Below are positions 1-7,526 of a stretch of 64,000 bases of DNA, piece after piece (position 1 is the stretch's first letter; each line of letters starts with the position of its first letter). Location of the stretch: NCBI RefSeq assembly GCF_038784515.1, contig NZ_CP152376.1, positions 3,906,001 through 3,970,000 on the forward strand. Reading direction: 5' to 3'. Both the position numbers and the translations under genes were made by a program. This DNA is from Rhodoferax sp. GW822-FHT02A01. GTDB taxonomy: Bacteria > Pseudomonadota > Gammaproteobacteria > Burkholderiales > Burkholderiaceae_C. The notes below the pieces were generated by a model. That model was not told the DNA's origin. It saw only the letters and a list, made by a program, of their open reading frames with translations, and made no database searches.

Positions 1-336
1 CGGTATCGCAATAGACCCAAGAACGGTCGTAATGTGCACGCCATTTTCGTTGACATAGGCGGAGCCGAAGTGTGCCACCGGTTCCGCTTCCCGCGCATCC
101 TTGATGATCCGGTCGAGGGTGGCTAGGGTGCGTGACGCGTTGACTAAGGCCCCGCCTGCTTGCTCCGCAACATCTTCGTGCAGCGCCAACGGGCACTTAT
201 CTGTGATACCGGCATCTGCCATTGCAGCGTACGACGTTGACGCAATAGCCTCGTTCTTTTTGTGAACAAACCGTAATGCGTATTCAATCTGTGCCAGTGC
301 CTCGCGCACAGCTTCCAGTTTGGTGATGTCAGTCAT
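1..336 (-). CDS. Hypothetical phage protein, 3' end cut by window edge
   Basis: An open frame of 112 codons runs to the window edge without a stop. The visible protein begins MTDITKLEAVREAL and is helical in the first half. Its ATG overlaps the stop of the upstream nucleotidyltransferase-like gene by 8 nt, which fits the tight packing of this operon. No family was recognised. The start is chosen for this overlap. The C-terminus is unknown. Confidence 0.6.
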   Translation of the reverse strand, partial: MTDITKLEAVREALAQIEYALRFVHKKNEAIASTSYAAMADAGITDKCPLALHEDVAEQAGGALVNASRTLATLDRIIKDAREAEPVAHFGSAYVNENGVHITTVLGSIAIP

Positions 337-697
337 TGGGTTGGTCCTTAGTTGGAAAAATACTTATATCAACCCATCGGCGGTCACTGAAGACAGGGAA
401 GTACAGGCTACATGCCTGCCTGCCATGCGGTTTCTCGGACCAGTCTACAGTTGAGTAAACAACATTTTCCTTGCCATCGGCAAAACGCAAGCCACAGCTT
501 TGCGCTATCAGCTTCAATAGCTGCTCGCCATTGCCGCGAGCCTTCTCGTCCCAAGGCACCAATAACAAATCAAGGTCGCGGGTAAACGATCCGTGCATGA
601 CGCAGGCGTATCCGTACTGCCATGCAATGATGCGGGCTTGTGTGTAGACGCGCGCATAGTCAGGGTCCACAATACCGTAAGGTTGTCCGTCTTTCAT
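329..697 (-). CDS. Nucleotidyltransferase-fold phage protein
   Basis: 122 aa. Around residues 35-48 the sequence HGSFTRDLDLLLVPW matches the GS-x(n)-DxD core of the nucleotidyltransferase fold, and a late aspartate follows in WVDIS near residue 109. Proteins of this kind are frequent in early regions of phages of Burkholderiales and usually have no known substrate. The ATG overlaps the stop of the upstream 65-aa gene (ATGA). A nucleotidyl-transfer activity is inferred from the fold motif only. Confidence 0.65.
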   Translation of the reverse strand: MKDGQPYGIVDPDYARVYTQARIIAWQYGYACVMHGSFTRDLDLLLVPWDEKARGNGEQLLKLIAQSCGLRFADGKENVVYSTVDWSEKPHGRQACSLYFPVFSDRRWVDISIFPTKDQPND

Positions 698-891
698 GAT
701 GCGTCTTTCACTGGCTTGGCGATGAGTGGCGGAATAACCTTGAAGCGAGTCTCGGCCTTTTCTGCTGCCTCACTGAGGTCCATGTGCATAATTTGCCAAT
801 CTTGTAAGCTGCGATCTTTCTTGGCCTCAAGAACAAGCCTTGCTATTTCCAAGAGCTGATCATGGATATCTTTATCAACAGTAATCTTCAT
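694..891 (-). CDS. Small hypothetical phage protein
   Basis: 65 aa, beginning MKITVDKDIHDQLLEIARL, mostly helical and charged. It overlaps the next gene by the ATGA arrangement at 694-697 and starts directly at the stop of the upstream gene, so it is translated within the operon. No domain recognised and no function proposed. Confidence 0.6.
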   Translation of the reverse strand: MKITVDKDIHDQLLEIARLVLEAKKDRSLQDWQIMHMDLSEAAEKAETRFKVIPPLIAKPVKDAS

Positions 892-1259
892 TAGATAGCC
901 TCTTGGGTAGTTTTAATTTTTGGGTGCAATTCGTATTCCCCAACTTGTAATTCGTACATTTCATCCAGTCGCTCAAGATCAATAGATTTGGAATCCCCAT
1001 TCATCTTTACAACGACTGTGCACACCGGCTGCGAATGAATAGCCGCCTCACGCGCAAGCGCTGCGTCTCGCTCGGCCTCTGCTGCTGCCAACTTGGTGCG
1101 GAGTTGTTCAATTTCAATGTCTTTAGGCGACTTCTGGATGGGTGTATTAAGCGGCACCCAATGCGCCTTGGAATCTCCACAGGAATGCGGCTGTACGCAA
1201 TCTGGAAGGCCAAACGAGTCAGAGTATTTGCACGTCATGCAGCTTGGTTCTTGGCTCAT
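891..1259 (-). CDS. Hypothetical protein with N-terminal cysteine cluster and coiled coil
   Basis: 122 aa. Four cysteines near the N-terminus (SCMTCKYSDSF, DCVQPHSC) could bind a metal. They are followed by a heptad-rich stretch at about residues 45-75 (IEQLRTKLAAAEAERDA) typical of a coiled coil. It overlaps the downstream end of the neighbouring coiled-coil gene by ATGA. The pattern is common in phage accessory genes; the role is unknown. Confidence 0.6.
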   Translation of the reverse strand: MSQEPSCMTCKYSDSFGLPDCVQPHSCGDSKAHWVPLNTPIQKSPKDIEIEQLRTKLAAAEAERDAALAREAAIHSQPVCTVVVKMNGDSKSIDLERLDEMYELQVGEYELHPKIKTTQEAI

Positions 1260-1519
1260 AGCTGTTGCTCCTTTGCACTCAATTCAGTGGCTATCTTTTT
1301 CATCCGTTCAAACAGAGCATCAGCGCCACCGGGGTACAGCATTGCCACGGCTCGCCACTTCGCAGCGTCCTTCTCTGCTTTCTCTGCGCGGGTGCGGAGT
1401 TGTTCAAGCTCGGCGGCTTGGGTGCGCAGCATCCTTGAAGCTGCCCAAACATCATTTGGGTGAAGCGTTGTTCTATTAACGTTTATACGGTCGGCTATTT
1501 CGCGCGCTTCATTGGTCAT
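1256..1519 (-). CDS. Small coiled-coil phage protein
   Basis: 87 aa from the internal ATG (MTNEAREIADRIN). A longer frame exists but would overlap the previous gene by almost 100 nt, while this start overlaps it by only 11 nt. Residues 35-65 (RTQAAELEQLRTRAEKAEKD) form a predicted coiled coil. It resembles the neighbouring coiled-coil proteins in composition; the function is unknown. Confidence 0.6.
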   Translation of the reverse strand: MTNEAREIADRINVNRTTLHPNDVWAASRMLRTQAAELEQLRTRAEKAEKDAAKWRAVAMLYPGGADALFERMKKIATELSAKEQQL

Positions 1520-2108
1520 TCTTTTGCTCCAGTAGTGCGGCGTCGATGGCGGCGTCCAATGACTCGCCAAAAAGCGCCCATGCATTGAGGAATTTAGGTC
1601 CATCGCAAGCGACGTGAATTTCTTCGTTTACTTCGCCATCTACCAATGTGTCATTGCGCAGCCACCGATACCGAGCAGCATCCTTCTCCAGCGCTTCGCA
1701 GCGGGTGCGGAGGTCGGCATGCTCGACAATAAGTAATGCAACTCTTTCCTCACCATCGGTCAGAAGATTTATTACACAATTAAGTTTCTCCACCTCTGCC
1801 AGCGCATCTGCAAGTTTCGCGTTCAAATGAACTATCTCCTCTCGCATCTCAGGAATACAAGTATTCAAATGGTGAGCTTCTTCGAGGGCTTGGGATTGGG
1901 CGGTGAGGGCGGGCAAGAACGGAGTGAGCGTCTTTCTTGCCGCTGATCCTTGCCGCCATTGAAGATCGTTATCGCTCCCTTTTGCTCCGAAGTTGGTAGT
2001 TCCGAGGAAGCCTGCCCTCCACGCAGAGCGCGGAGAACCTTCCGGGTAAGGATTCAAGATGTCCGCCAGCGCCATCAAGTCCGGTTTGGGTTCTGTTGTG
2101 GTGGTCAC
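1509..2108 (-). CDS. Coiled-coil phage protein, GTG start
   Basis: 199 aa. The frame is open further upstream, but a GTG at 2108 overlaps the stop of a small membrane-protein gene as GTGA and is preceded by GAGGTGG at proper spacing, so this start is preferred. The middle third is heptad-rich. The C-terminal part contains DAARYRWLRN, a motif seen in many phage proteins of unknown role. It is part of a run of three coiled-coil genes. Confidence 0.6.
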   Translation of the reverse strand: MTTTTEPKPDLMALADILNPYPEGSPRSAWRAGFLGTTNFGAKGSDNDLQWRQGSAARKTLTPFLPALTAQSQALEEAHHLNTCIPEMREEIVHLNAKLADALAEVEKLNCVINLLTDGEERVALLIVEHADLRTRCEALEKDAARYRWLRNDTLVDGEVNEEIHVACDGPKFLNAWALFGESLDAAIDAALLEQKNDQ

Positions 2109-2251
2109 GGCAACCACCTCGCACCAGCCATCAAAACACAGCCAATAACGCAAACTATTCCCATAGGCAAAAGAACACGTCGCTTTTCTCTATAAATGAA
2201 CCAGGCGCAGAATGCGATCCACGCGATGAAGGGTAGGGGCCAGTAGGTCAT
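2105..2251 (-). CDS. Small inner-membrane protein
   Basis: 48 aa, beginning MTYWPLPFIAWIAFC. Two hydrophobic segments (about residues 6-18 and 29-42) are split by a basic stretch YREKRR, which predicts a two-pass or hairpin membrane protein. The ATG overlaps the stop of the upstream gene (ATGA) and its own stop overlaps the next start (GTGA), so it is translationally coupled on both sides. Function unknown. Confidence 0.55.
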   Translation of the reverse strand: MTYWPLPFIAWIAFCAWFIYREKRRVLLPMGIVCVIGCVLMAGARWLP

Positions 2252-2469
2252 TTCCATTCCTCGCGCAGAAGCAAGCGACCAGCCATTGTTTCGGTGTCAA
2301 CCTCAAAAACACCATAGTCGCCAAACTCAAAGTAGTTGCGCGAAAAATCTTGGCGCTCCTTCTCCATACGAGGCGTAATATCGTCTTCGTTTTCCGGCAA
2401 CGGATGACGCGCTTGGATGATTTCATAGATCAAATCCGGGTCTTTGAATTGAATCTGAACTTTGCTCAC
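2248..2469 (-). CDS. Hypothetical phage protein
   Basis: 73 aa, acidic, beginning MSKVQIQFKDPDLIYEII. It has ATGA overlaps with both neighbours (2248-2251 and 2466-2469). The sequence has the look of a small folded protein with alternating helix and strand, but no family was recognised. Confidence 0.6.
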   Translation of the reverse strand: MSKVQIQFKDPDLIYEIIQARHPLPENEDDITPRMEKERQDFSRNYFEFGDYGVFEVDTETMAGRLLLREEWK

Positions 2470-2606
2470 TTCGCACTCCCTGTAAATTTATTCACACCTA
2501 CGCACCACGCTTTAGGAGGTGTATAGGGCTTCTGGGTTGATAGGCTTGGCACCTTCAGTGCATCGTTTGCACCTGGGCGTACTGGTTGCATGGTGGGGAT
2601 GTTCAC
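2466..2606 (-). CDS. Small hypothetical protein, GTG start
   Basis: 46 aa. The frame extends upstream inside the previous gene, but a GTG at 2606 overlaps that gene's stop as GTGA and follows a strong GGGGGA ribosome site. The product is proline-rich (TQKPYTPPKAW) with little predicted structure. Coupling on both sides supports expression; the function is unknown. Confidence 0.45.
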   Translation of the reverse strand: MNIPTMQPVRPGANDALKVPSLSTQKPYTPPKAWCVGVNKFTGSAK

Positions 2607-3070
2607 ATCGTCCCCCGAATCTTTGTCATCTGCTCCAGGCTCCAGAGCGCTGCCTTCACGGCAATGCCGTGTCGGTCCATTTCGATAAGTCCGTCCATGA
2701 CATAGCAAGCAGCGCGTGCGATGTTGATCTGCTGGCCATTGAAGCCAACGCGGCCAGTTTTTCGATACCTGGCAATCACGTCTTCGTAAATGTTCAGCTG
2801 GTCGGCCAACGCCTGCGCCGCTTCGTCGGTGAAGTCCACGCCATCGGCGGCCATGAGGCGCATGAACTGGCTGTAGGTAAACCCGGTTTCAATCCAGTCC
2901 CAAAGAGTGGCACTGTCGGCTTGACCAAGCCGGATCAGGTCGAAAAGGTTCCAATGCGTCAGCTTGCAATCGAGTTGCTGTTGTTCGTCAATCTTGGGCT
3001 GCCAGAACTTTGGCAGCTGGTTGAAGTGCTGGCGCTTGGCGTGTGAGGAATTTCGGTGGAATGTTTTCAT
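2603..3070 (-). CDS. Hypothetical phage protein (155 aa)
   Basis: 155 aa from the internal ATG MKTFHRNSSHAKRQH, chosen because it overlaps the stop of the previous gene as ATGA at 3067-3070. The N-terminus is basic. Residues 60-120 alternate helices with many aromatic and acidic residues (LWDWIETGFTYSQFM). It ends with a helix rich in M/E. It resembles unknown proteins found in beta-proteobacterial prophages; no catalytic motif was seen. Confidence 0.6.
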   Translation of the reverse strand: MKTFHRNSSHAKRQHFNQLPKFWQPKIDEQQQLDCKLTHWNLFDLIRLGQADSATLWDWIETGFTYSQFMRLMAADGVDFTDEAAQALADQLNIYEDVIARYRKTGRVGFNGQQINIARAACYVMDGLIEMDRHGIAVKAALWSLEQMTKIRGTM

Positions 3071-3309
3071 TGGACAAACCCTTTCGCCCATGGCATCACT
3101 TGTTGGGTTTTTTGGACCCACTGGGCCGTGCCCAGCAGGCGTTGGACTGCTTCGTCACGACCAGCTACAGCGGACATGCCAAGGCCGCACATGCTGGCCA
3201 GCTTCATCAGCACGTTGGCAATGTCTTCAGGGGTCTCGCAGTCGCAGGAATTGACGTATTGCGCGATAGTGGCGTTTGCCAGGACTTCGGCGGCGTCTGG
3301 TGTGATCAT
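3067..3309 (-). CDS. Small hypothetical phage protein
   Basis: 80 aa, beginning MITPDAAEVLANATIAQY, helical, with single cysteines at CDCE. ATGA overlaps with the upstream zinc-ribbon gene and the downstream gene show that it belongs to the coupled early operon. No family recognised. Confidence 0.6.
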   Translation of the reverse strand: MITPDAAEVLANATIAQYVNSCDCETPEDIANVLMKLASMCGLGMSAVAGRDEAVQRLLGTAQWVQKTQQVMPWAKGFVQ

Positions 3310-3542
3310 GCTGCAACTCCCTGCTCTGGGCGCTCGTTGCTGTACGGCGTGTATTCGCCATCACCCTGTTCGCACATGTCGGTGAAGCACTCCGGGTGCA
3401 TCTTTGATTCAAACCAACGGCCTTCCCAGTTCCCTTTCTGGTAGTCGTATGCGTCACCTTTATTGATGGTTTCGCCGCAATAGCTGCAGCGGTGGGCCTG
3501 GCGCGCTTTGCGCTGTTCCGATGGGGTGTAGAAGTTACTCAT
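3306..3542 (-). CDS. Zinc-ribbon phage protein
   Basis: 78 aa from [15 protein letters not shown]; this start overlaps the methyltransferase stop as ATGA. A metal-binding set is visible: CSYCGE near residue 20 and HPEC near residue 50, a CxxC...HxxC treble-clef or LIM-like arrangement. The position directly after the methyltransferase is conserved only as operon order here. It could be a DNA- or RNA-binding adaptor; this is inference. Confidence 0.65.
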   Translation of the reverse strand: MSNFYTPSEQRKARQAHRCSYCGETINKGDAYDYQKGNWEGRWFESKMHPECFTDMCEQGDGEYTPYSNERPEQGVAA

Positions 3543-4447
3543 GCCGCAGCCCTCAGAGCATTGATGACGTCGCATGCAACTACGGGCACCACGGCATTGC
3601 CCAACATGGTGTTTGCGTCATGGACGCGTGGCGGAAGCTTGTAACCTACAGGGAAGCCCATGAAGGCGCGGTTTTCGTCCACTGTGACCATGCGCATGCG
3701 GTCGCCGTCCACTACGCCCCAGCGAGCTTTCGTGGTGATGGTTCCGATGGGCCGCTCCAGGCTGCGACCGGTGAGCCCGGAACCTTTGCCGTAGTAGGGC
3801 ATAACGAACCGATCACCGTGCCGCGCCCTACCGTTGCAGGCGCGAGCGCGGGTCTTCTGCACGCGGTTGGCCAGTAGCGACCATTTGCCCGCGCCAAAGT
3901 CAATCACGCTGGACGCCGCGGCATGCGGTCGGCGCGGAAGAGTCAACTCCAATGGGTTCTTGCTACGAGTAAGCACGATGTAGAGCCGAACCCGATGTTG
4001 CGGAACACCATGATCAGCGGAGTCGATCAAGTGCGGAGATACTGCATAACCCAGTGCTGTTATTGCGGCGCACCATGCCGGGAACAAAACCCATTTTGCG
4101 AAGTCTTCGACGTTCTCAACAACGCCCAGTCTTGGGCGGTGGCACTCCAGTGCATCGACCACGGCCCAGGCGGTAGAACGCTGCGCGTCGTGATGCGCCT
4201 TTTCCTTGCCGCGCGCCCGGCTATGGCCTTGGCAGGCCGGGGAAGCCATCAGCAGGTCATGGGCGGGAACTTGCGTCCAGTCGGCCTGCTGCAGGTCCTG
4301 GCAAACGTGCAAGGTGTTGGGGTGATTGTTGGCATGCACCTGAACAGCTGCTGGCCAATGGTTGGCCGCCCAGATGACACTTACACCCGCCATGGCGGCT
4401 CCAGTGCTGAATCCGCCTGCACCTGCAAAGAGGTCGATAGCTTTCAC
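3539..4447 (-). CDS. Orphan C5-cytosine DNA methyltransferase
   Basis: 302 aa. The protein transfers a methyl group from SAM to C5 of cytosine in DNA. Motifs in order: I FAGAGGFS (7-14), [10 protein letters not shown] with catalytic Cys72, VI ENV (111-113), [12 protein letters not shown] (150-157) and X GNAVVP (283-288), with a short target-recognition part between VIII and X. The residue before the catalytic Cys is Ala instead of the usual Pro. No restriction endonuclease is next to it, so it probably protects phage DNA from host restriction or modifies host DNA in the lysogen. It overlaps the rdgC-like gene by ATGA. Confidence 0.9.
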   Translation of the reverse strand: MKAIDLFAGAGGFSTGAAMAGVSVIWAANHWPAAVQVHANNHPNTLHVCQDLQQADWTQVPAHDLLMASPACQGHSRARGKEKAHHDAQRSTAWAVVDALECHRPRLGVVENVEDFAKWVLFPAWCAAITALGYAVSPHLIDSADHGVPQHRVRLYIVLTRSKNPLELTLPRRPHAAASSVIDFGAGKWSLLANRVQKTRARACNGRARHGDRFVMPYYGKGSGLTGRSLERPIGTITTKARWGVVDGDRMRMVTVDENRAFMGFPVGYKLPPRVHDANTMLGNAVVPVVACDVINALRAAA

Positions 4448-5595
4448 ACCAGCACCTCACGGCTTCCATCTGCACGCATTGCAGAGACAACGCCAGCGGC
4501 TTCCATGGCGTCAAGCAACCTGGCTGCGCGGTTGTAGCCGATCTTCAAATAGCGCTGCACCATGGAAATGCTGGGCTTGTTGTGGGCGCGCACGATGGCG
4601 ACTGCATCGTCATAGAGTGGGTCCGGTCCATCGCCGGTGTGCGGAGGTGTTTCGCTATTCGCCCCATGCGTTTCACTTTCGGCAGCTTCTGTTACGGAAA
4701 CCTCCCCGCCAAGCACGTCGATCAGCGCAGGTATCAGCTTGCCCAGTTCACCTGTCGTGATGGCCACATTGGCATCAAATATCTCTTCAAGTTCTCCAGA
4801 GATGCTGCGGTGCGTATCAAACACCACGTCCAAAATGGTGATCTTCTTGAGCTGCAGACCCTCAGTCAGGACAAACGACACCCGGTCGTTGTAGGTCAGC
4901 GCCAGGCGCGTCGGCATCTTGCCTTGGGCGATATGGGCGGCCACTTCGTCAATATCCAGTGCGTGACGGCCGTACTTGACCACCGCCTTAGATTCGTCGC
5001 AGGCCTTCAGTTCGCACTCGCGGTCCACGGTGAAACTGTTGGGGCTTTCCTTCATGCTCAGCCACCAAGCCATTGCGGCGGCGGGCGACGTCTGCGTGCT
5101 GATCAGGTGCAGCGCCAGTCCTTCAATGGACCGCACGAGGGCAGTGACAACCGTGTCGGCTTTGCCCTGACTGCCTGCATCGACCACCATCAGGCGCTCC
5201 ACCGGGTCAATCCAGACCAGAGTAGCGAACTGCTTTGAGAACGCCATCGGCAGCAGAGCCATGCGCACGTCGTCCATTATTTCGCGCCGCTCCTTCTTGC
5301 CTGGCTTGCGGCCGGTCTCTGCTTCGACCTGGGCAAAGCGCTCCTGTGCAGTGCGCTTCACAACATCCGCAGGAACAGACTTGATTTCCGTCATCAGCTT
5401 GAGAATCCACTGACCGCCTACTGACTCCAGCAGCGCGCCGTGCTCATGCCCGCGTGGCGGCACCCAGCCTATAGATTTCTCTTGCGTGGCTCCGCACGGC
5501 ACGAATGCAGCTACCTGCAGGGCATCCTCCAAGGTCTGATGCACTGGCGTCCCAATTGGGCTGACCAGCCGATAGATAAAGGCGTTTTTGATCAT
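4444..5595 (-). CDS. RdgC-family recombination protein fused to FtsK gamma domain
   Basis: 383 aa from [10 protein letters not shown], preceded by AGGA. Residues 1 to about 300 match RdgC, a ring-forming DNA-binding protein that limits RecA, including the N-terminal strand and the conserved WIDP and GRHALD-type segments. Residues 325-383 (starting [15 protein letters not shown], containing [11 protein letters not shown]) match the FtsK/SpoIIIE gamma winged helix, which in FtsK reads the oriented KOPS sequences. Chromosomal RdgC proteins lack this domain. The fusion may place RdgC on oriented chromosomal motifs or at XerCD/dif; that is inference. Confidence 0.8.
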   Translation of the reverse strand: MIKNAFIYRLVSPIGTPVHQTLEDALQVAAFVPCGATQEKSIGWVPPRGHEHGALLESVGGQWILKLMTEIKSVPADVVKRTAQERFAQVEAETGRKPGKKERREIMDDVRMALLPMAFSKQFATLVWIDPVERLMVVDAGSQGKADTVVTALVRSIEGLALHLISTQTSPAAAMAWWLSMKESPNSFTVDRECELKACDESKAVVKYGRHALDIDEVAAHIAQGKMPTRLALTYNDRVSFVLTEGLQLKKITILDVVFDTHRSISGELEEIFDANVAITTGELGKLIPALIDVLGGEVSVTEAAESETHGANSETPPHTGDGPDPLYDDAVAIVRAHNKPSISMVQRYLKIGYNRAARLLDAMEAAGVVSAMRADGSREVLV

Positions 5596-5798
5596 GATTT
5601 CTTCCTGAAAGTCTTGGTAAGGTCGCCATTGATGACGTGTCCGCGTTTGCGCAGCAGGTTTGCCACCAGCGCGCGGTCGGCGTGGCTGTGAGTTGCCTGA
5701 CGGAGCAGGCCGAAGTAAGAATTTCCCGACTGGTGGATCAGCGAGGCTGAAACTTGCCGGGTTGCTTTGTTGTGGTGAGTGCTTTTTCGACACTCCAT
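5592..5798 (-). CDS. Small basic hypothetical protein upstream of rdgC-like gene
   Basis: 68 aa if it starts at the ATG inside the end of the HNH-like gene ([15 protein letters not shown]). The part after the HNH stop ([20 protein letters not shown] and onward) looks like a genuine helical protein, and its stop overlaps the rdgC-like ATG as ATGA. The start is uncertain because the same frame stays open back to 6647. Function unknown. Confidence 0.4.
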   Translation of the reverse strand: MECRKSTHHNKATRQVSASLIHQSGNSYFGLLRQATHSHADRALVANLLRKRGHVINGDLTKTFRKKS

Positions 5799-6199
5799 CC
5801 GAGCTTTGCAATGCGCATGCGTAGCGCGTTCGGCGTGATCCCCGTTTCGTGCGCCCACTCCGTCAAGCTCTTGGTAACTCCGTTGTGCGTGAGCATGACC
5901 GCATGGCTTGGGCGGTTTCGGTTTTGCTCCGCCATCGTTGCCCAGCGGCAATTCCCTGGCTCGTAGTCCTTGCTGGAGTCGATGCGATCCAGTGTCATTT
6001 CCTTGCTGGGGCACTCGCCCATGTCTGTCAGGAATGATGCAAAGTCCTGCCATCGTTCGCAGACCACAATGCCCTTTCCAGCATGGCTGGGGTGCAGGTG
6101 TGCATTTGTGGGGCTGCACCGCTGCATCATGGATTTCCATCGGGCATAGGTCAGCGTTCCATGGCCGCCGTGCTTTGTGTTTCCGTATGGGTTGCTCAT
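5738..6199 (-). CDS. HNH-like/homing-type phage protein
   Basis: 153 aa. Contains the hallmark block [15 protein letters not shown], then [19 protein letters not shown] and EQNRNR, found in a family of phage proteins related to HNH/AP2 homing nucleases, followed by a C-terminal helix-turn-helix-like part ([20 protein letters not shown]). A paralogue with the same blocks sits at 21,834-22,460. An AGGAG ribosome site precedes the ATG. It may be a mobile nuclease gene inserted in the early operon; cleavage activity is not shown. Confidence 0.65.
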   Translation of the reverse strand: MSNPYGNTKHGGHGTLTYARWKSMMQRCSPTNAHLHPSHAGKGIVVCERWQDFASFLTDMGECPSKEMTLDRIDSSKDYEPGNCRWATMAEQNRNRPSHAVMLTHNGVTKSLTEWAHETGITPNALRMRIAKLGWSVEKALTTTKQPGKFQPR

Positions 6200-6643
6200 T
6201 TGCGACTCCTATCGACAGGTTTTGAACCTGCCCACCACGACGCCAATCATGGGTGGCAGACTGTGCAGGGTTGGCGTACCGGGATAGGACCGGCGCATCT
6301 TTCGATGCCCCCGCACAGCCCGCCGTAAAGCGAGCATGAAAAAAGCCGCAGACCTGAGTGAGGGCGCGGCTTATGCGCCTATCTTCCGGGACGCCAATCC
6401 CGCCCTCTTTCGAGGTATCGCAATCATACATCGCCAGCGCATTAAATGCAATTCCAGGCATACGATGCGTACCTTTCGCGCTATTGAGGCCACCCGCCCG
6501 AAGGCCGGAGCCGATCAGATGGGGAGCTGCACCGGACCAGACCAGCGCGGGCGCGGCGGTATCCGTGGTGTGCATGTCGGTGACCTTGTGGGCCAGCGGC
6601 GCGACCAGATTCACTATGCGCACAGGCATGAGGGCCTTGACCG
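6200..6643. other. 444-nt stretch without a clear gene; structured, terminator at 6338-6372
   Basis: Between the Avd-like gene and the HNH-like gene no convincing protein was found. A minus-strand frame starts by ATGA overlap with the Avd-like stop and stays open to 5592, but its composition is unlike its neighbours. The stretch holds an intrinsic-terminator-like hairpin for the minus strand, a small hairpin just before the HNH start (CAGGTT...AACCTG), and a 17-nt match (6454-6470) to the end region of the DUF1566-like gene (7123-7139). Confidence 0.5.
6338..6372 (-). terminator. Intrinsic terminator-like hairpin
   Basis: On the minus strand AAGCCGC pairs with GCGGCTT across a 16-nt loop and is followed by a run of T (forward A's at 339-344 of the 6,000 block). 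It would attenuate the early leftward transcript unless antiterminated. Confidence 0.6.
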
Positions 6644-7006
6644 TCATACAGCAGGCGCCCTGTTCGTACGTTTGAGCCAGCCACCAGCCTGTTTGCCGAC
6701 GCTACCCAGCAGCTCTATCGAGTCAGCCCACAGCTCAGGTCCGATATGCCTGGCATCGAAGCTGACACGGAATAGAACACTGGCTGCACGTTCACGCGTG
6801 AGCAGTTGCTTGATGTAGTCGGTTCGCATATCGCCTTGGGAGGCGTTGGCCAGAGCCATCAGGTCCAACATATCCACGCAGTGCTGGATGATCTTCTCGC
6901 CCAGCACACGCTTTACTGTGCGCGGCATCTGCACCTGGGCCTTGATAGCCAGATCAAGCAGCTTGATGCCGGTTCGGTGGATTGGAAGTTGGGTGTGGAT
7001 GGCCAT
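6644..7006 (-). CDS. Avd-like four-helix-bundle protein
   Basis: 120 aa. The pattern MPRTVKRVLGEKI, then a helix with many Leu/Ala, RERAASVLFRV, and the ending ELLGSVGKQAGGWLKR fits the four-helix accessory variability determinant (Avd) family that binds the reverse transcriptase of diversity-generating retroelements. Next to it lie two DUF1566-like proteins, the usual target type. No reverse transcriptase lies in the window and no convincing template repeat was found, so it is either a relic, acts with an enzyme encoded elsewhere, or has another nucleic-acid-binding role. Confidence 0.6.
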   Translation of the reverse strand: MAIHTQLPIHRTGIKLLDLAIKAQVQMPRTVKRVLGEKIIQHCVDMLDLMALANASQGDMRTDYIKQLLTRERAASVLFRVSFDARHIGPELWADSIELLGSVGKQAGGWLKRTNRAPAV

Positions 7007-7047
7007 GGTTGGCGCGGCTCAGTTCAAAGAATTAAAGGACCAAAGAA

Positions 7048-7494
7048 TCAAGATCTGCGGACTGCCAGAGCGCCGCCCTCGGCGCTCTTGGGGCGGCCGG
7101 CGGTGCCATTTGAGGTGAAGCACCAGGCATACGATGCGTTTTCCTCATGGGTCTTGTTGGTCCAGGTCCAGCGAGTGATAAGGCCGGGACAGTTGGCTTT
7201 GATCAGCGCGCACTCTTCGGGGGATGGCGCATCGCCACCTGCAGCCTTTGCCCACTGCTGGGCACCGTCGAAGGTGTAGCTTTCTTCTGAGCGCGCAGCC
7301 AGGACGATGACATCGTGCAGGTGGTTTCCATGCTCATCCAACTTGGCGCCGGCATAGCATTCGCCGGGGCGCAGCTCAATGGTGCGGCCTTCGATCTTGA
7401 TGACCTTGACCTGAGACTGCTCTTTGAACTTCTGGATGAGTGCGCCAAGTTCGGTTTGCTTGGCCTCGATGGTTTCAATGGTGATAAGAGACAC
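7048..7494 (-). CDS. DUF1566-like (C-type-lectin fold) protein 1
   Basis: 148 aa from GTG at 7494, preceded by CAGGAG at good spacing; a longer frame upstream only shadows the neighbouring gene. The C-terminal region has the DUF1566/Lcl signature: TRWTWTNKTHEENASYAWCF and the ending KSAEGGALAVR. This fold is a frequent variable protein of diversity-generating retroelements. The last 34 nt of this region are identical to those of the neighbouring paralogue and include a GC-rich hairpin. The N-terminal half is helical and acidic. Confidence 0.65.
   Translation of the reverse strand: MSLITIETIEAKQTELGALIQKFKEQSQVKVIKIEGRTIELRPGECYAGAKLDEHGNHLHDVIVLAARSEESYTFDGAQQWAKAAGGDAPSPEECALIKANCPGLITRWTWTNKTHEENASYAWCFTSNGTAGRPKSAEGGALAVRRS
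7057..7090. repeat. 34-bp direct repeat, copy 1 (GC-rich hairpin inside)
   Basis: Identical over 34 nt to 7548-7581. It contains the inverted repeat GAGCGCC...GGCGCTC. It encodes the conserved end of the DUF1566-like proteins. In diversity-generating retroelements a GC-rich invariant block and a hairpin at this place mark the end of the variable region, so the arrangement is suggestive. Confidence 0.85.
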
Positions 7495-7526
7495 AGTTGG
7501 CTCCTGTGAAAAAAAGGATTGAAGAA

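Noticed and set aside
6454..6470. 17-nt identity with 7,123-7,139, considered as the template repeat of a retroelement.
   Set aside because: Similarity does not extend beyond 17 nt and shows no adenine-specific mismatches, so it does not qualify as a template repeat.
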